A DNA stretch of 64,000 nt from Amblyornis subalaris (taxonomy: Eukaryota; Chordata; Aves; Passeriformes; Ptilonorhynchidae): assembly GCA_018881555.1 (NCBI GenBank), contig JACAXG010000074.1, positions 1,681,081-1,745,080 of the forward strand, in the 5' to 3' direction. Positions 15,001 through 27,036 of the stretch are shown piece by piece. Each line of letters starts with the position of its first letter. The first letter of the stretch is position 1. A program made the translations under genes and the position numbers. The notes beneath the pieces were generated by a model. It saw only the letters and a list, made by a program, of their open reading frames with translations. It was not told the DNA's origin and did no database searches.

Positions 15001-18000
15001 TGTGGATCTTTACCTGAGGAAACATTATGAAACATTCTCCAGTTACTCAGTTAAAGGTTTGTTTGCAATAATGTGTGGCATTATATCCCCTTAGCAAAAT
15101 CATCTTTTCCCATTATTGAAGAAAAGCGTATTCAGAAGCTATATTTAAAAGCTATGTCATCACTCNTGTCTTCTGTTTAATGAAATTCATGAAACCTCTT
15201 CAGTGCTAGGACTCAACATAGGTTCAACATTAGGAAGAATAACATGTTCCTAATCTTAATGTGGGACAGATTTTGCTCCATTGCTTGTTTTGAGTAATAC
15301 CCTGTTTTGCAACCCTCAGTGTAGAACTTAGCCTGGGCTGGACCCACATTTTTTGTGTTGTGCTGGAAGCAACTCCCTTTACAGTAGCTCTTCCATGTTT
15401 CCTTTTATTTTTTCCCCCAAATCGATTTTCCTTTCACATGCATTGTATGAAAGGAGGAACAGAGAGAGGTGGTGTAGAACAGCATAAAGCAGCGTGGTAC
15501 CAGCTCAGAGTGAGAGCTCCTCTTGCCCTCACAGTGACCGAGAGCAGTGCTTCTGAAGTAACACAAGAGCAGGGTCAGCACTCAGCTTCCCNGGGTATTC
15601 TGTTCCAGTCTCCAATNATTTGTACCAAGGATGGTTTCTGAGCTAGAGGTGATGTGTTTCTGATATCTTTGTGGCAAGTGTTTCAGAAAAAATAAAAAAA
15701 AAGAGTTGAAGAATAATTAGGTTTAATGATTTGTTGCTGGTATTTAAGATGCATTTTTAAATTATCTATGCTCAGGAGAATGCCCTAAAATACTTCAATG
15801 AATTCTAAGTTGTCAGTTCTAATCAGTGGAGTCTGTTTACTTCTAACTCTTTAATTTTTGCATTTCAGAGGAAAACGTAAAAAAACCCCTACAGAATGAG
15901 CTGCTAGAGATATTTTCTTCAGTAATGATCTGNTTTTTAGAATTCCTGATATCTGCCAGCCTGAGTGTATGTCCGTTTTCTATTCTCCTCTTGTCTAGAC
16001 CCTCAGAGTGGTGCAGAGTTTTCACAGATCNTTTTTATCCCATCTAATTTGGGTGCTGACTCTGTGTTGAAGAGACCTTGGTGGTCTGCTGATACCAGAA
16101 AATGTTGGTAAAGCACCAGTGATGATGCAATATTGCAAAGCATTGTCCAGCTGTACAAATCACCGTGGTGTCCAGCTGATGATGTAGGACATGAACTGTA
16201 TGATCATCTTGCCTGTGGAAATATTAAATCTGAAACTTATTGAGAGGTAGTTCAGCAAACTTTCAGAAAAGTTTCTATGCAGTGTTAAATCCTTTTGTCC
16301 AGTGGCTGAGAAGCTTCTCAGCATTTAAGGTCTTCCTCAAATTTTCCACTGAGCTCTTCCAACATCCTGTCATCAAAAGATTTCCATGCAGTCAGGAGTT
16401 TTTTGGTCTCCAGGAGATATCTATAAATTCTTCCTTGTTTCTGTTTTCAGTTTGGAAATGTTCCTCTACAGTAGGACTTCCAGGGACTTTGTTTTCAGTC
16501 CAGACTCAAATCCCCATGATGAGAGGGAGGGAAGGGGCTGTTTCAGTACTTCAGGCTTCTGATCCTAGTCTGATTATTCAGTGAAATGGCTGATAGTGAG
16601 TCTCTCTGTAGTAGTCCACTAATACCATTCTGTGAGCTTCTTTCTTCCCTAGCAAGGGAAGAGGAGGGAAAAAAAATTAGGAACAGGCAAGGAATTTGGC
16701 TAGTATGCCAGGAAGAATTCTGAAGCAAAAGCAATTAAGCTCATATATAACTCTTTTCAGACTTTGTTTCNCGGAGTCATTTTTCATCTACTGAGTGGTA
16801 CTGTCACAGCATCAGAGATTTAACTTTTACATATTTTCATTATGTAGTCTTGTGCAGCTCTTGCTGATAACAGTAATTTGAAGTGTCAGTGCAGCTGATG
16901 AAATCAGATGGGCCATGAAGCTGTTTGAAAGCTGTCACTGGGATGTAGAACTTGTTTTTTTATTTTGCAGTTGCTTCATAAAAATTTAAAAACAACGCAA
17001 GATAATGTGTATTCATTTATTCAGTAATACAAATTGTTCTGAAAGATACTTTTTTATTTGTATTATGTAGCTTTGGGGGTGAATTNGTTACTTTCAGTAA
17101 TGAAAAATTAACATCCGCAAAGAATTTTGTGGTGTACTCTGGATTTAGGACTAGGTTTTTGAGGATTGTTCAACATAGCTGAGTCACAGAATTCTTCAAA
17201 AATCTGTCTTTAAGTGTCAAAATGGGAGCTGATGAGCACTGAGCACTTTGAAAAACAGACCCTTTTGTGTTTTCTCAGAACTAAGAATTAGTAAGCTGTT
17301 TTAAAAATCTGTTTTTATCCTGGATAAAGTCTCTATAAAGGACTACTGTAATCGATTAAAACTATTTTTCCTTTTAATTAAATGTGATACTGCTGGTGTG
17401 CTCCTCCATCATTGTCCCAATTATTTTGGAAACAGCTGGAAACTGTATTTTCCTGGAAGTCTGCCCCTCAGTGTTCATTTCTTTTGATTCTATGCCGTTG
17501 CTTTCATGGTCCATTGCTAGATGTGCACAAGGTAGCAGTGGACAAGAGAAATCCTTATGTCATTTTAAGAAACATGCCCTCAGAAGNTAAAATAATTTTA
17601 ATCTTCCAGATCTCCCTTAGCAAAAGCTGTAGCTTTGCTGTTTGATATACATTTTGACCCTATTTAATTTTCCTGTAATATTTAGGAGGGAATGACTTTT
17701 CGTTTCATGGAGAACACTCAGAAAGGAAACAACTGTACGAGANCCTTCAAAGTCCCTGTGGAAAGGGTTTACAAAATCAGGTCTCACATTGACCATACAG
17801 ACAGTAGAGGGGAGGCTCCTCAGACTTTTCTTTTCAGGATGTTCTTTTCTGTGGTGCTTCCAGTTTGTTCCATGTCTCTGCTGAAGAGCTCTGCTTCTCC
17901 AACACTGCCAGTGTTGCACAAATGTCTTTCGGTCAACAGGCAACTAACAGAAGTCCTTTCTTATTCCATATTTCCCTTTATTTGCTAACTCTCTCACCAA

Positions 18001-20065
18001 CAGTCTTTGGTTGAAGCATTGCCTGTCTGTGAGCNAACATGCTGTTTCAGCTTGATTATCTACAGAAAATGGCAAGGGCAGACACCTGGCATTTTAATTT
18101 GCTTTTCTGTACTCCCACTTCTAGCTAGGTATTTTGCTATTCAAAAATAATAACAAAAAATATGCTAGAGGAAGTATAGCTGAGGTAAGAGGGTTCNGTA
18201 GATGGGATACCTCCTTTTGACACAGCAGAAACAAATATCATTTTCTTTTTTTTTTTTTTTTTCCATGTTTCCTGGAAAACCTTCAGCAACTTCTAAAATC
18301 ACCATGACACATTAGCTCAAAAGCATGATGGAAAATGTCAGTGCTAGCTATGCATGGCTTGCACACCTTATCTCCTTTTACCTATGGAGAGAAATTATTG
18401 TTGTGCAGTAATTGTGTGGGGGAAATTAGAGTCACTTGTTGCCCTTTTAAAAGACAGTGCATGGAGCATTTGCTGCTGCAGCTCAGCCAGGCCCTGTAAG
18501 GCTCAGGTGCTCAGTAGAACTTTCAGTTCTTCCTTGACCCTGAGTAATGAGGAGAAGGTAATGAGGACCACATAAATATAGGCTGCTTCTCTTTTCACAA
18601 GAGCCATGAAATAGAAATACATATTTAATTTATCTGTAAGTAGTTTCTTACTTGCTATCAAGAAAGGCCCATTGAGATGAAGATATTTACAAGAATGACC
18701 ATGGTAATGTTCTTAGTTCAAAAACAAATAGGCAAAACCTGTAGGGGAGAAATATTTCCAAATTTCTGAGAGTATTAGAAACACTGCAGAGGAAGAAATA
18801 ATGAAAATGACTTTACAGAGGACTGCTAACTACAACAGACTTAAATAACAAATGGGCATATAATAAAAAAAAATCAATACTCAGAAACACTGAAAATAGA
18901 GATGGAGAAGATATATTGGGCCATATTCTGCATCTCTTGCTAGAGTACAATTGTTAACTGCAGTATATCTTTCATCTAGTGTAGNCTTAAATTGTTCAAA
19001 GCAAAGGAAATTCCTCTGCTTCCTCTGGGAGTGTCTGCCACAGACTTAAGATCTCACTGTCAAGGGATGTTTCCAGACATTTAACCTAAGTTATGCTCAT
19101 TTTCCAACCATTAGTGCTGAAGTTCCCTGCTTGGTGCTTATAGNTCTCAGAAGGACCTTGCCATCGTAGTCCCTTCAACACTGTTTGCCCCTTAGAGAAA
19201 CAAAAAGGAAGTCTCTGGAAAGTGATAGAGAATGAGAGGACAGGAGGGTGCTCGTACGTCCTGGTCGCTCCAATAGCAATGTCCACACATCTACATCTGC
19301 ACCTTTCACTGTTCTGTGGTTTGTACAGCACTTTTCCTGTAGGAGGAATAAGCTGGAGGGATATGTGGGACCATACTGCTTCCAAAACAAGTACTCAAGG
19401 TATCCCTGTCCGGCACTGGGTACACTTAGCCAAACTGGGATGTGCAGAACCAGAGTGTAACACNGTAAATAAAGGTGTGGCTGTTGCTATCCAAGGGTTT
19501 CAGGATGCTCTGAGAGATGGGTATCTCTAAGAAATTCTGTAAATCTTAATTTTGTGCAAGAATACATGATGCATTTTGATTAACANCTTCTTGTATGAGA
19601 AACCATTAAAAAAGCAGAGGTATGGAGAGGCCAAACTTTTGTGGAGTGTGGGTTTATGTCGGAAGAAATATACTACACTACTCAATCCCTCACATTGGTG
19701 CTCTCAAGACCTTCTGTGGGCCTTCAAACTAAATAATTTAAAAATTCCAGCTGTAATCACTTTCCAGGGCCTGCCTCACTTAACCATTATCACACTGTTA
19801 CACTAAAGCAGGCCAATGTCAATGTTTTGGCACTTGTTTAATTTNACTGCACCTCAACAGGGTATTTGCTTGTATTCAGTTAGACAGACAAAGTGTCAAG
19901 AGCATCCCAGTAACAGGTAACAGCNTCCTCACAAAGTGCAGAATGTTTCCCTTTCCTTGAAACCTTCCCTTTAAGGGCCCTTTTTCCCCCTAGATCCTTT
20001 CACTGACCTTAAACACCAGGAACACCTTTAGCTCCATCCCATCACACTAATTTCCTGTGCCTTAG
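1..20065 (+). other. NCKAP5: NCKAP5 intron, upstream part, no exon seen
   Basis: This is AT-rich intronic sequence upstream of the first recognisable NCKAP5 exon. Open frames here are short (143 codons at most), lie on both strands, are often interrupted by ambiguous bases, and resemble no protein family I know. The long central NCKAP5 exon, which in mammals encodes most of the protein, is not here and must lie upstream of the window. Visible landmarks are a 17-base T run near 18246 and a short (GA)n tract near 11814. No promoter, CpG island or RNA gene was found. An unrecognised short exon or a conserved enhancer could be hidden, because neither can be excluded without alignment. Confidence 0.7.
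18246..18262. repeat. Poly(T) run, 17 bases
   Basis: Uninterrupted T17 in NCKAP5 intron. It could be a simple homopolymer or the reverse of a retrocopy poly(A) tail. No recognisable retrocopy body lies beside it. Confidence 0.85.
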
Positions 20066-20380
20066 AGTCTTGCTGCCAGATGAGGACGCTGGACAGTGGG
20101 ATCGGAACCTTCCCCCTCCCTGACTCGGGGAACCGCTCGACGGGGCGACACGTTTCTAAGCAAGAACCAGCCTTGGAAACAGGAGTCTTTGCAGCACCTG
20201 AGCAAGTTCCTCTTTCAGCTCCTTCAGTAAAAGCCAAAACCCTCGAGCGAGAAGTGCCTTCAGCAGCGAAGAGCCAGGGGTCTGTGGGAAGCGTAATTAG
20301 TCACTCGACGTCTGATCCGGCCATGGCCGCCAGAGGTATCCGACCTTTTCGAAGTCGCCTTCCCAAACCAGCTCCCTCAG
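20066..20380 (+). CDS. NCKAP5: NCKAP5 coding exon (conserved C-terminal block)
   Basis: Internal exon of Nck-associated protein 5, a large, mostly disordered protein first found as an Nck SH3-binding partner. Its paralogue NCKAP5L (Cep169) tracks microtubule plus ends and binds the centrosome. The acceptor is the pyrimidine-rich tract ending in cttag at 20065, and the donor is ctcag/gtaaaat after 20380. The frame is open throughout: two bases, 104 codons, then one base (exit phase 1). The peptide contains DSGIGTFPLPDSGN (from about 20092), a signature of the NCKAP5 family, then LEREVPSA and MAARGIRPFRSRLPKP. SRLP at 20353-20364, flanked by basic residues, fits the [S/T]-x-[I/L]-P EB1-binding pattern. 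A second AG two bases downstream (exon start 20068) is a possible alternative acceptor. Family assignment is by recognition of the motif; the EB1 role is inference. Confidence 0.92.
20353..20364 (+). other. NCKAP5: SxLP-type EB1-binding-like motif in NCKAP5
   Basis: Codons agt cgc ctt ccc encode SRLP in the context RPFRSRLPKPAPS. Short basic/proline/serine-rich segments carrying [S/T]-x-[I/L]-P bind the EB1 end-binding domain in microtubule plus-end-tracking proteins, and the paralogue NCKAP5L is such a protein. The motif and its basic flanks are visible; the binding is inferred. Confidence 0.45.
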
Positions 20381-22536
20381 GTAAAATGTCAATGACACTA
20401 AAAATCACATTATTTCTGCCTTGACATCTGTTTTGATCAGCAGAAACCCTCTCATAATGGCAATTGATAGCAGAAATGTTAAACGCGGAGCAGAAGATAC
20501 TCNTTTTATGAATGCATAAGGTTAACGAGTTTGTGACCTGGGCCATATGGAAATTTTGTTATACATAATGCTTATCTGAGAAAGAAAAAATGAGTTTAGT
20601 ACTTAAAGCCTTTTCTCAAGAAATGGTACTTGAAAAAAAAAACATATGCCAGCCTTGGAAGTTGGCTTGAAAAAGAACGCAGGTGTTCAGCAATATTCAG
20701 GATCAGACTGTACAAAGTACAAAGCACAGCCATGTTGTGACATAGAAAAGATGTATTCATAAAGACTTGCTTTTGATACCAGATTTGAACTAAAGACTCA
20801 TTTGGCCTCAATGCATAAATTTTGTCCCAGTGGATGTACAGCCTTGACCTCAAACAAGGCTCTCATTACTTCACTACATCACAAACACATTTCTATAAAT
20901 GAACATAAAATACCTGACTTTCACTTGTGAGCTACGCATGTGTTTAAGCTATAAAACAAAAGCTGACAAANGAGTAAAAGGACTAGCAATCCATCAAAGC
21001 TACAGCAAATAACTTTGTATTAGTAAATAGTTCCATTGAAGTCTGTGCATTTTTTATAAATACACATTGACTATTTATANCACTTTTTGAAGGTTTTTGA
21101 GTTATTAATATATATGTTAATAGCATTAAAATCATATAGCATTAACAACGGAAATTTTCATAGTCAGCAGGACAGATACACTACAAAACACAGTAAAATA
21201 ATTAGCTTAATGGAGAAGAGTATTGTTTTATGGTGACCAAATGCAATGTCACTTATTTATTGGGGTTATGGTGATTAGCACTTTGTCAGGGTAGTTACTG
21301 CTACCATAAAAGTTGTGAATATTTAACTTGCATAAATCTCTATCACTGTATCTGCAAGAGATTCTGTGTAATTAGCATGTAAGGTTAAATATCAAGTTTG
21401 AGCTTAGTTTAAGGCCGTCAAATATATGTTCGGCTAATGAACTGACTTATATTGAGCCTAGGAGGAAAGAAGCCTCTCTTATATGTTCANAGGATGCATA
21501 ACAGAAGGTTTCTAATTAAACATCTTAGTTGATTTAGCAATATTCCCAGTGCAGTATTGTAATGGTATAATAGACTGCAAATACACATTGTGTGCTTCAT
21601 TGAAGACTCCCCTGCTTGTTTCAAATCAAAGCTAAATTAAAGATATTTTAATACTTCGTATTTTTTAAATAAATGCACTATTAATTAATGGTACAGCTAA
21701 GAAGGATTCAGAAGAGAAATCTTAGTTATAGATTATATGCTGCATGCTTGAATGGCCACGTGTGTGACCTCAATTCAGCAGTGTGTTATAGAGTCGAGCC
21801 CATGATTAAACACTGTCATTATAACAAATTGGACAGAAACTGCAAGCACTGAATTGCTTCGTAAGAAGCCAGTAGCAGTAAGATTGTTCTGATCTTAATG
21901 CTAATATTCACTGCACCAACCTTGTAAGGTTTGTATCTTAATTAAATTGTCATGAGGAGATGTTAAAAAAAAGTAGTATACATCAGATGATGGGGTCAAC
22001 TCATTCTTTACTAGACTATTTTCATTCCATTCTTCTCTCCCTCACTTTCTCATCCAAATTACAATTATCACTTTATTTCATATGCACCATATATCTTCTT
22101 TGATGTTCTGATTTTGCATAGTGCAAATACAGCAAATAAAAAAGCTGGCTTTCTGCTAGAAAGGTACTTCCAATTATATTTATGTTAAAAGAGTGTTCTN
22201 TGAGAGAATAAAATACCACAGCAGATCCTACAATGGCTAGAAGTAGTTATTGAATGTTGTTTNGTTTTTGAAAGAGTATATATTTTATAACTAATGAAGG
22301 GATTTAAATTCATGCCTTCCTCTTCTCTTGTTAACTGGAAAAAGATTTGGATCAAATTCTGCCACTTTAGCTAGAATTATTCCAGTAAGTTGGTAAGTTG
22401 TTCCTTTGAGTAGTAAAATATTATTTGACATGATGGAAGTATCATGACTTGCCCCCAGTTTTTACTGAATTATAATTGTCACACTATCATGAAGATGATG
22501 ATGAGACCTATTAAAATAATGTCTCCCTTAATTCAG
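20381..22536 (+). other. NCKAP5: NCKAP5 intron (2.2 kb), AT-rich
   Basis: Intron between phase-1 exons, with donor gtaaaatg and acceptor ttaattcag. From about 20900 to 22100 it is very AT-rich, with many TAATTA/ATTA-like homeodomain-type words and no simple repeats. Such composition is common in conserved non-coding elements, but conservation cannot be judged from one sequence. No coding frame is supported. Confidence 0.75.
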
Positions 22537-22673
22537 GAATAATTAACCTTGCAAAGCAAAGTGAACAAGAAGCAAGTTCTGTGACCTCTGCCTCATTAGA
22601 ACACACTGAAGAGACCATAGAAAACAGAAAAGTTCTTCCGGAGTGGACCCCCAAGAAAACTACTAAAACAAAG
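22537..22673 (+). CDS. NCKAP5: NCKAP5 coding exon
   Basis: The acceptor attcag ends at 22536 and the donor is aag/gtataag after 22673. The exon enters in phase 1: the last base of the preceding exon plus GA makes a glycine codon. It continues for 45 codons and exits in phase 0. The peptide starts GIINLAKQSEQEASSVTSAS and ends VLPEWTPKKTTKTK. It is acidic and serine/threonine-rich, then basic, as expected for a disordered linker of this protein. No domain is recognisable. Assignment rests on strand, on exact phase compatibility with its neighbours and on position, so it is somewhat less certain than the flanking exons. Confidence 0.82.
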
Positions 22674-24093
22674 GTATAAGTTAAGAATTGGCATCTCTTA
22701 ACTGAGATACATATTGTGNTCAATGTAGAGGTGTCAGAAACAGCCCACGAGTTTAATATGGTAAGAGTAACTAACAATCTGACAGCTACATTTACTTCCT
22801 TGCCTTTCATTTGCTATCTCAGTATTTATCAGTAATAATAATACAGCACCTAAAGGTACTTTGTCCTCATGGTTATAAACATGTTTTAATTAAAATCCTC
22901 ACAGGCACTTTTAGACAAGGAAGTGGAGACCTTCAACCCTGTTTTTCTCTTCTAGAAAGTTGATCTTGTTTGTTGTTTTTCATGAGATTCAGATTCTTTT
23001 TTTCCCCTGGCTTAGGTTTCCTTGTCTGTATGGCTGTGTAGCATGAGGGTTTGAGCAGATGTGCTGTGACAGTGTTGTGAACAGGAAAATACTCTTCTAA
23101 CGTGTTTCTGTGGGGTTTTGGGACTACAGCTGACTTGCAATCTCTAATGCTGGGCGTACGTGGCTACATGCTCAGGTCTGGTTCCCTCTCCACAAGTTGT
23201 GATTCCTAACTAATGGATGTCCTTCTGCATCAGTTAGAAACTGCAGCACGGATGGGAAGGTNGGGAAATTAATATCACTCTTTGAGAAACAGAATTAAAA
23301 TCTATTTTGAGCCACTGATGGGCGGTTGGAGTAGGGGTAGGAGGTGGTATTTGTACATGCCATTAAATGAGTATCAGGCTTAGCTTCCCCCTACCTGTTA
23401 TGTGGGGTTTATTGTACTGAGCTGCTGCTCCTGAAAGGTTTGAGCCTTCAGGCCTTCCATGATCAGAAGCTGTCCAGAGCTGGCAGCGATCCTCTTAATT
23501 CCCAGAACAAAATCAATAGTGTTGCTTCCTGAAAAGAACTGGCATAGGAATCAGCTGGGAACTAAGGGNTCTCCAGTACTGTAATGTAAATGGATGGACA
23601 AGGAACATGAACTTAGGAGAAAATTAGGATTTACTGGTATGGAAAGCATGAGTATTGTCTACTGGCCATGCTAATTGTCTCTAGAATTGCTTGCAGCAAA
23701 CCATTTGTGGTGTGACAATTTTGCTTATTACGAATAGACTGTATTAAACAAACTTGAGAACTTCTAAAATTGAACTTGGTGGATAAAATTATCTGCAAAT
23801 GTTGGTAGATTTGAAAACAACGTTACAGTGGGGGGGGGAAAAAAGGTAAAATCTGGGTTGTTTCTGCCAGACTGTCTCAGGAGACTCAGCAGGACAAGAA
23901 TGCGTTATTTCCCCCATGTCAGAGTGATGATTACTTACTTGAAGGAGTTACACTGGTAATGCAGATTTTTCCNGTTGAACTACCCATTTGTACTGCATGG
24001 TGAATATAAAATGTGCTACTCCTAATACTATCTTCAGCATTATTTTGATATGTATGCAGCATCTGAATTACTGCCGTGCCCTTATTTGTGCAG
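22674..24093 (+). other. NCKAP5: NCKAP5 intron (1.4 kb)
   Basis: Non-coding sequence between donor gtataagtt and acceptor ttatttgtgcag. It contains a nine-base G run at 23830-23838 and nothing else that I recognise. Confidence 0.8.
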
Positions 24094-24223
24094 GACACAG
24101 CTCTAAGGGTGTGTACTTACTCAGCGAGCAGCACTGACAGTGAGCCAGAGCCAGAGTACGAAACCAGTTATTTCAGAACTGCAGAGGAGACTTTTGTGGA
24201 GTTAACAAAGAACAACAGACAAG
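24094..24223 (+). CDS. NCKAP5: NCKAP5 coding exon
   Basis: The acceptor tgtgcag ends at 24093 and the donor is caag/gtaattg after 24223. The exon enters in phase 0, reads 43 codons and exits in phase 1. The peptide DTALRVCTYSASSTDSEPEP continues with EYETSYFRTAEETFVELTKN. It is a serine/acidic low-complexity patch (STDSEPEPEYE) that looks like a casein-kinase-2-type phosphorylation region, followed by a short amphipathic stretch. It joins in frame to the exon at 22537-22673 upstream and to 26849-27036 downstream. Because it ends in phase 1, it could also splice in frame to the candidate alternative terminal exon at 32963. The kinase comment is inference from composition only. Confidence 0.85.
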
Positions 24224-26848
24224 GTAATTGAAAATGTGTACAAAAAGATGTATGTGCCTCATCTCCACTCTGACTCAGCAGCAGATGGTGTCCTTCATTG
24301 AACTTTCTCCCTAGTTTTCACTTTCTAACCCCAAATCTTTCTTCAGTCTAATTTTCCATTAGCTTTTTATTACCTTTCGCTTTTTATTATGTGTATATGT
24401 TTTTTCCTCTCTTCNGCAGCTTTTACTAGTAGGGGCTTAACTTGTAGGTTTTTATGCATAAATCTCTGCAGTGTAAGTAAGAATAATGACCTTATTACAA
24501 AATTGAAAGGTGACTATAAAGATAGTTTCTTTTTTTTTCTTTTTAATTGTATAGCCAGTTGAAATAATGCGGTGATCAAGGCCACGGTTTTCCAACCTCT
24601 GTATTAAAGTGGTGTTGGTTATGGTGCCACAGTGAAGTCTCTTTCATTGTCCTCTGGGTATATATTGCTGCTTTCAAGTACCAAAGCTTTTAGTGAGAAT
24701 TGATGGCAGTTTGGAATTCACTGAATTCCAGTAGATAAAAATACATTAAGTGAACTTCTTGAGATAATAGTTTTCTGTGTGTTTAATAACCCGAGAAATT
24801 GCTGGCTCGCCTTGACCACCAGCCTCCTGTGCTGCCAGCCACCTTCCGGTGCAGATGTGAGCCCTGGGGGTGGCAAGGGCAGGGTGGCTCCATCCTTGCC
24901 CTCACAGCCCGTGGCTTTCCTGAAGGAGGACAATTCTGGCAAGTGCAACGGCCAGTGCAAGGTCTTGGCCCCACTGAAGCTCTAAAAGCTGAAGCAGTAC
25001 CTGGGTGATCCACAGGGTTTGTGCTGACCCCCTGAGCCTGACCTGGCAGAGATCAGCACCCGCAGCACAGGTGANGATGGCATGGAAAACACCGAGGATG
25101 GCAGGTTACTGTGCTCTCCAGTGTCTGCTGGGAGTTGGGCTTAAACATTTGGCATTTTCAGAGCTATTCCATTGCTTGTTATTCCATGGGAGACAACAGA
25201 ATGGGAAGCTAGGACTATTTATTTACATTGCTGCTGCAGCTTTGTGGGTTTAATGTGTATAAAATATTGCAAGTCATTTTAGTCAGCCCATAAACACTTC
25301 TTTTTACAGATTTTGCTTTTTNCAAATCGTATTTTAATGCAATAAATGTGATTTTTTTTAAATACGTAAATAAGCTTTTTTTTCCTGTATTTATCACAAT
25401 TTGCAAAAAAAAAGGATTTTATCATGTGTTACCAGCTGCATTAAATGGCATCAGATTCCAAGTTGAATGATACCTTAGCATGACTTGAGGTGACCATTTT
25501 ACACAGAAGATCTGTAATTTTGTGTATAGGCCTCCCTTTTTAGGCAGTAACAACCAAAATACGTAACTGTGATTGAGACAAATAGAAGATTATGACACAT
25601 TATTGCAAAACTGTTTCTACAATGGTCATTCTTAGTAGCCAGGATTTCTGTTCTGTGCTCTATAAATGCCTCACATCATATTAATAACCATACTTTATCC
25701 CATTCTGTGTTCAAACATCTCAGTGCCTTTATGCACACAAGTGATATAACCTCAAAACATCCACANGAGGCTGAGCCAGGGACTCCAGCAAACCAATTCA
25801 CAGGGAATATTTTTATATGAATACATAATTACATTTATTAGCTGAGTCCCCAGACTCACTGGTTGCACAATTATAATGTTGGAGTGATTTTCATTTTCCA
25901 TTTATGNGCAGGGAACAGAAAGACTGAGTGCCCAATGCAAAGGCTATTAAAAGTCAATGATAAGACCTTAGTTGATTTAATGGGCTTAGCATGAGATTCC
26001 CAGTGCATTGCCCAATGTTACAGGGAAGGTCAGTAGAGTGGCAGGGAATATGCCAAATATTCCAGATCCTTCTCTTCCAACCANGAAAATGTTTTGATTT
26101 CAGTTTCATAGACTATATCCTGATGTGATTCTCTTGAAGGCATTGGAGGCAGGCACTCTCCCAAGGCTGTAGGTTATAAGGCAGAGTTGAAATTTGTGTA
26201 ACAAGAAGTGTGAGGAAAGAAGCTTAATGTTCACATAAACATCTGTCTCCTGTGTGCTTTCATGCAGCTGCAGAAAATTTCTTTGTTTTTATTTTGTTCT
26301 TCTGAATGAGTTCCCAGCCTTGCACTTGAGAAACTGAGGTATTATTCCTAATGTTCTTGTGCTAAAACAGGATCTATAACAAATGGGTAACACCTCTTTC
26401 TTACCTTACTAGTATATTTTTTTATGCTGTAGTATTCATTAACTAAAAATATAGTGAAAAGGAAAGAACTATCAAATATAGCCAAACTGGAAGATATGCT
26501 AAGGGAACTTAGCACATCTGCTGTGTAAATCTATTAAGAGAGAAGAACAAANACTTACTGCAAATAAATAAGTAAGTAGGAAGAACCCCTGAATTAACCA
26601 TCTTGTCTATAATGTGAAAAGAAAGGAAATTAATTCTGCCTGTCTCATACCATCTCTTCCATCTCGAATATTGAGTATGAACAGTCCCCTGTATATGCAT
26701 TGGAGAATTAGAAGCTAATATTTTTAATGTTTCTATTGCATTGAATTTCAGATACCTTAGGACATTTGAAATACATTTAAAAATTGTAAAATTACATTAC
26801 AATCTATGTAGACTGCCATAATGATATTATTTGTTACATCTCTTGCAG
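24224..26848 (+). other. NCKAP5: NCKAP5 intron (2.6 kb) with a GC-rich patch
   Basis: Intron with donor gtaattgaa and acceptor catctcttgcag. It is AT-rich apart from about 24790-25090, which is sharply GC-rich and open in several short frames on both strands. I recognise no protein in that patch. It may be a decayed retrocopy or simply a local GC island. Confidence 0.75.
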
Positions 26849-27036
26849 CTGAGCAGGAAAAACAAAATCAGAGAAGGTCGTTTCTGGGGAACCCAATGTC
26901 AATTTTGGATTTATACCAACACAGTCTCTATGGCCATTTTGGAGAGGATGGACCTGAACAATTAACACATTACAGTTTAATTGAGCAGCTGAGTGGAGCT
27001 TCCAGTAAAGACAGCAAGGGCAAGGAGAGCCCAAGT
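26849..27036 (+). CDS. NCKAP5: NCKAP5 penultimate coding exon
   Basis: The acceptor tctcttgcag ends at 26848. It enters in phase 1 (G + CT = alanine), reads 62 codons and exits in phase 0 at the consensus donor agt/gtgagtt. The peptide contains RRSFLGNPMSILDLYQHSLY, then EDGPEQLTHYSLIEQLSGAS and a lysine/serine-rich end. The SILDLYQHSLYGHFG and HYSLIEQLSG segments are hydrophobic and ordered-looking within an otherwise disordered tail, so they are candidates for a partner-binding helix. Phase 0 matches the terminal exon at 49709 exactly. A second, weaker GT two bases earlier (after 27034) would change the exit phase to 1. Confidence 0.88.
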
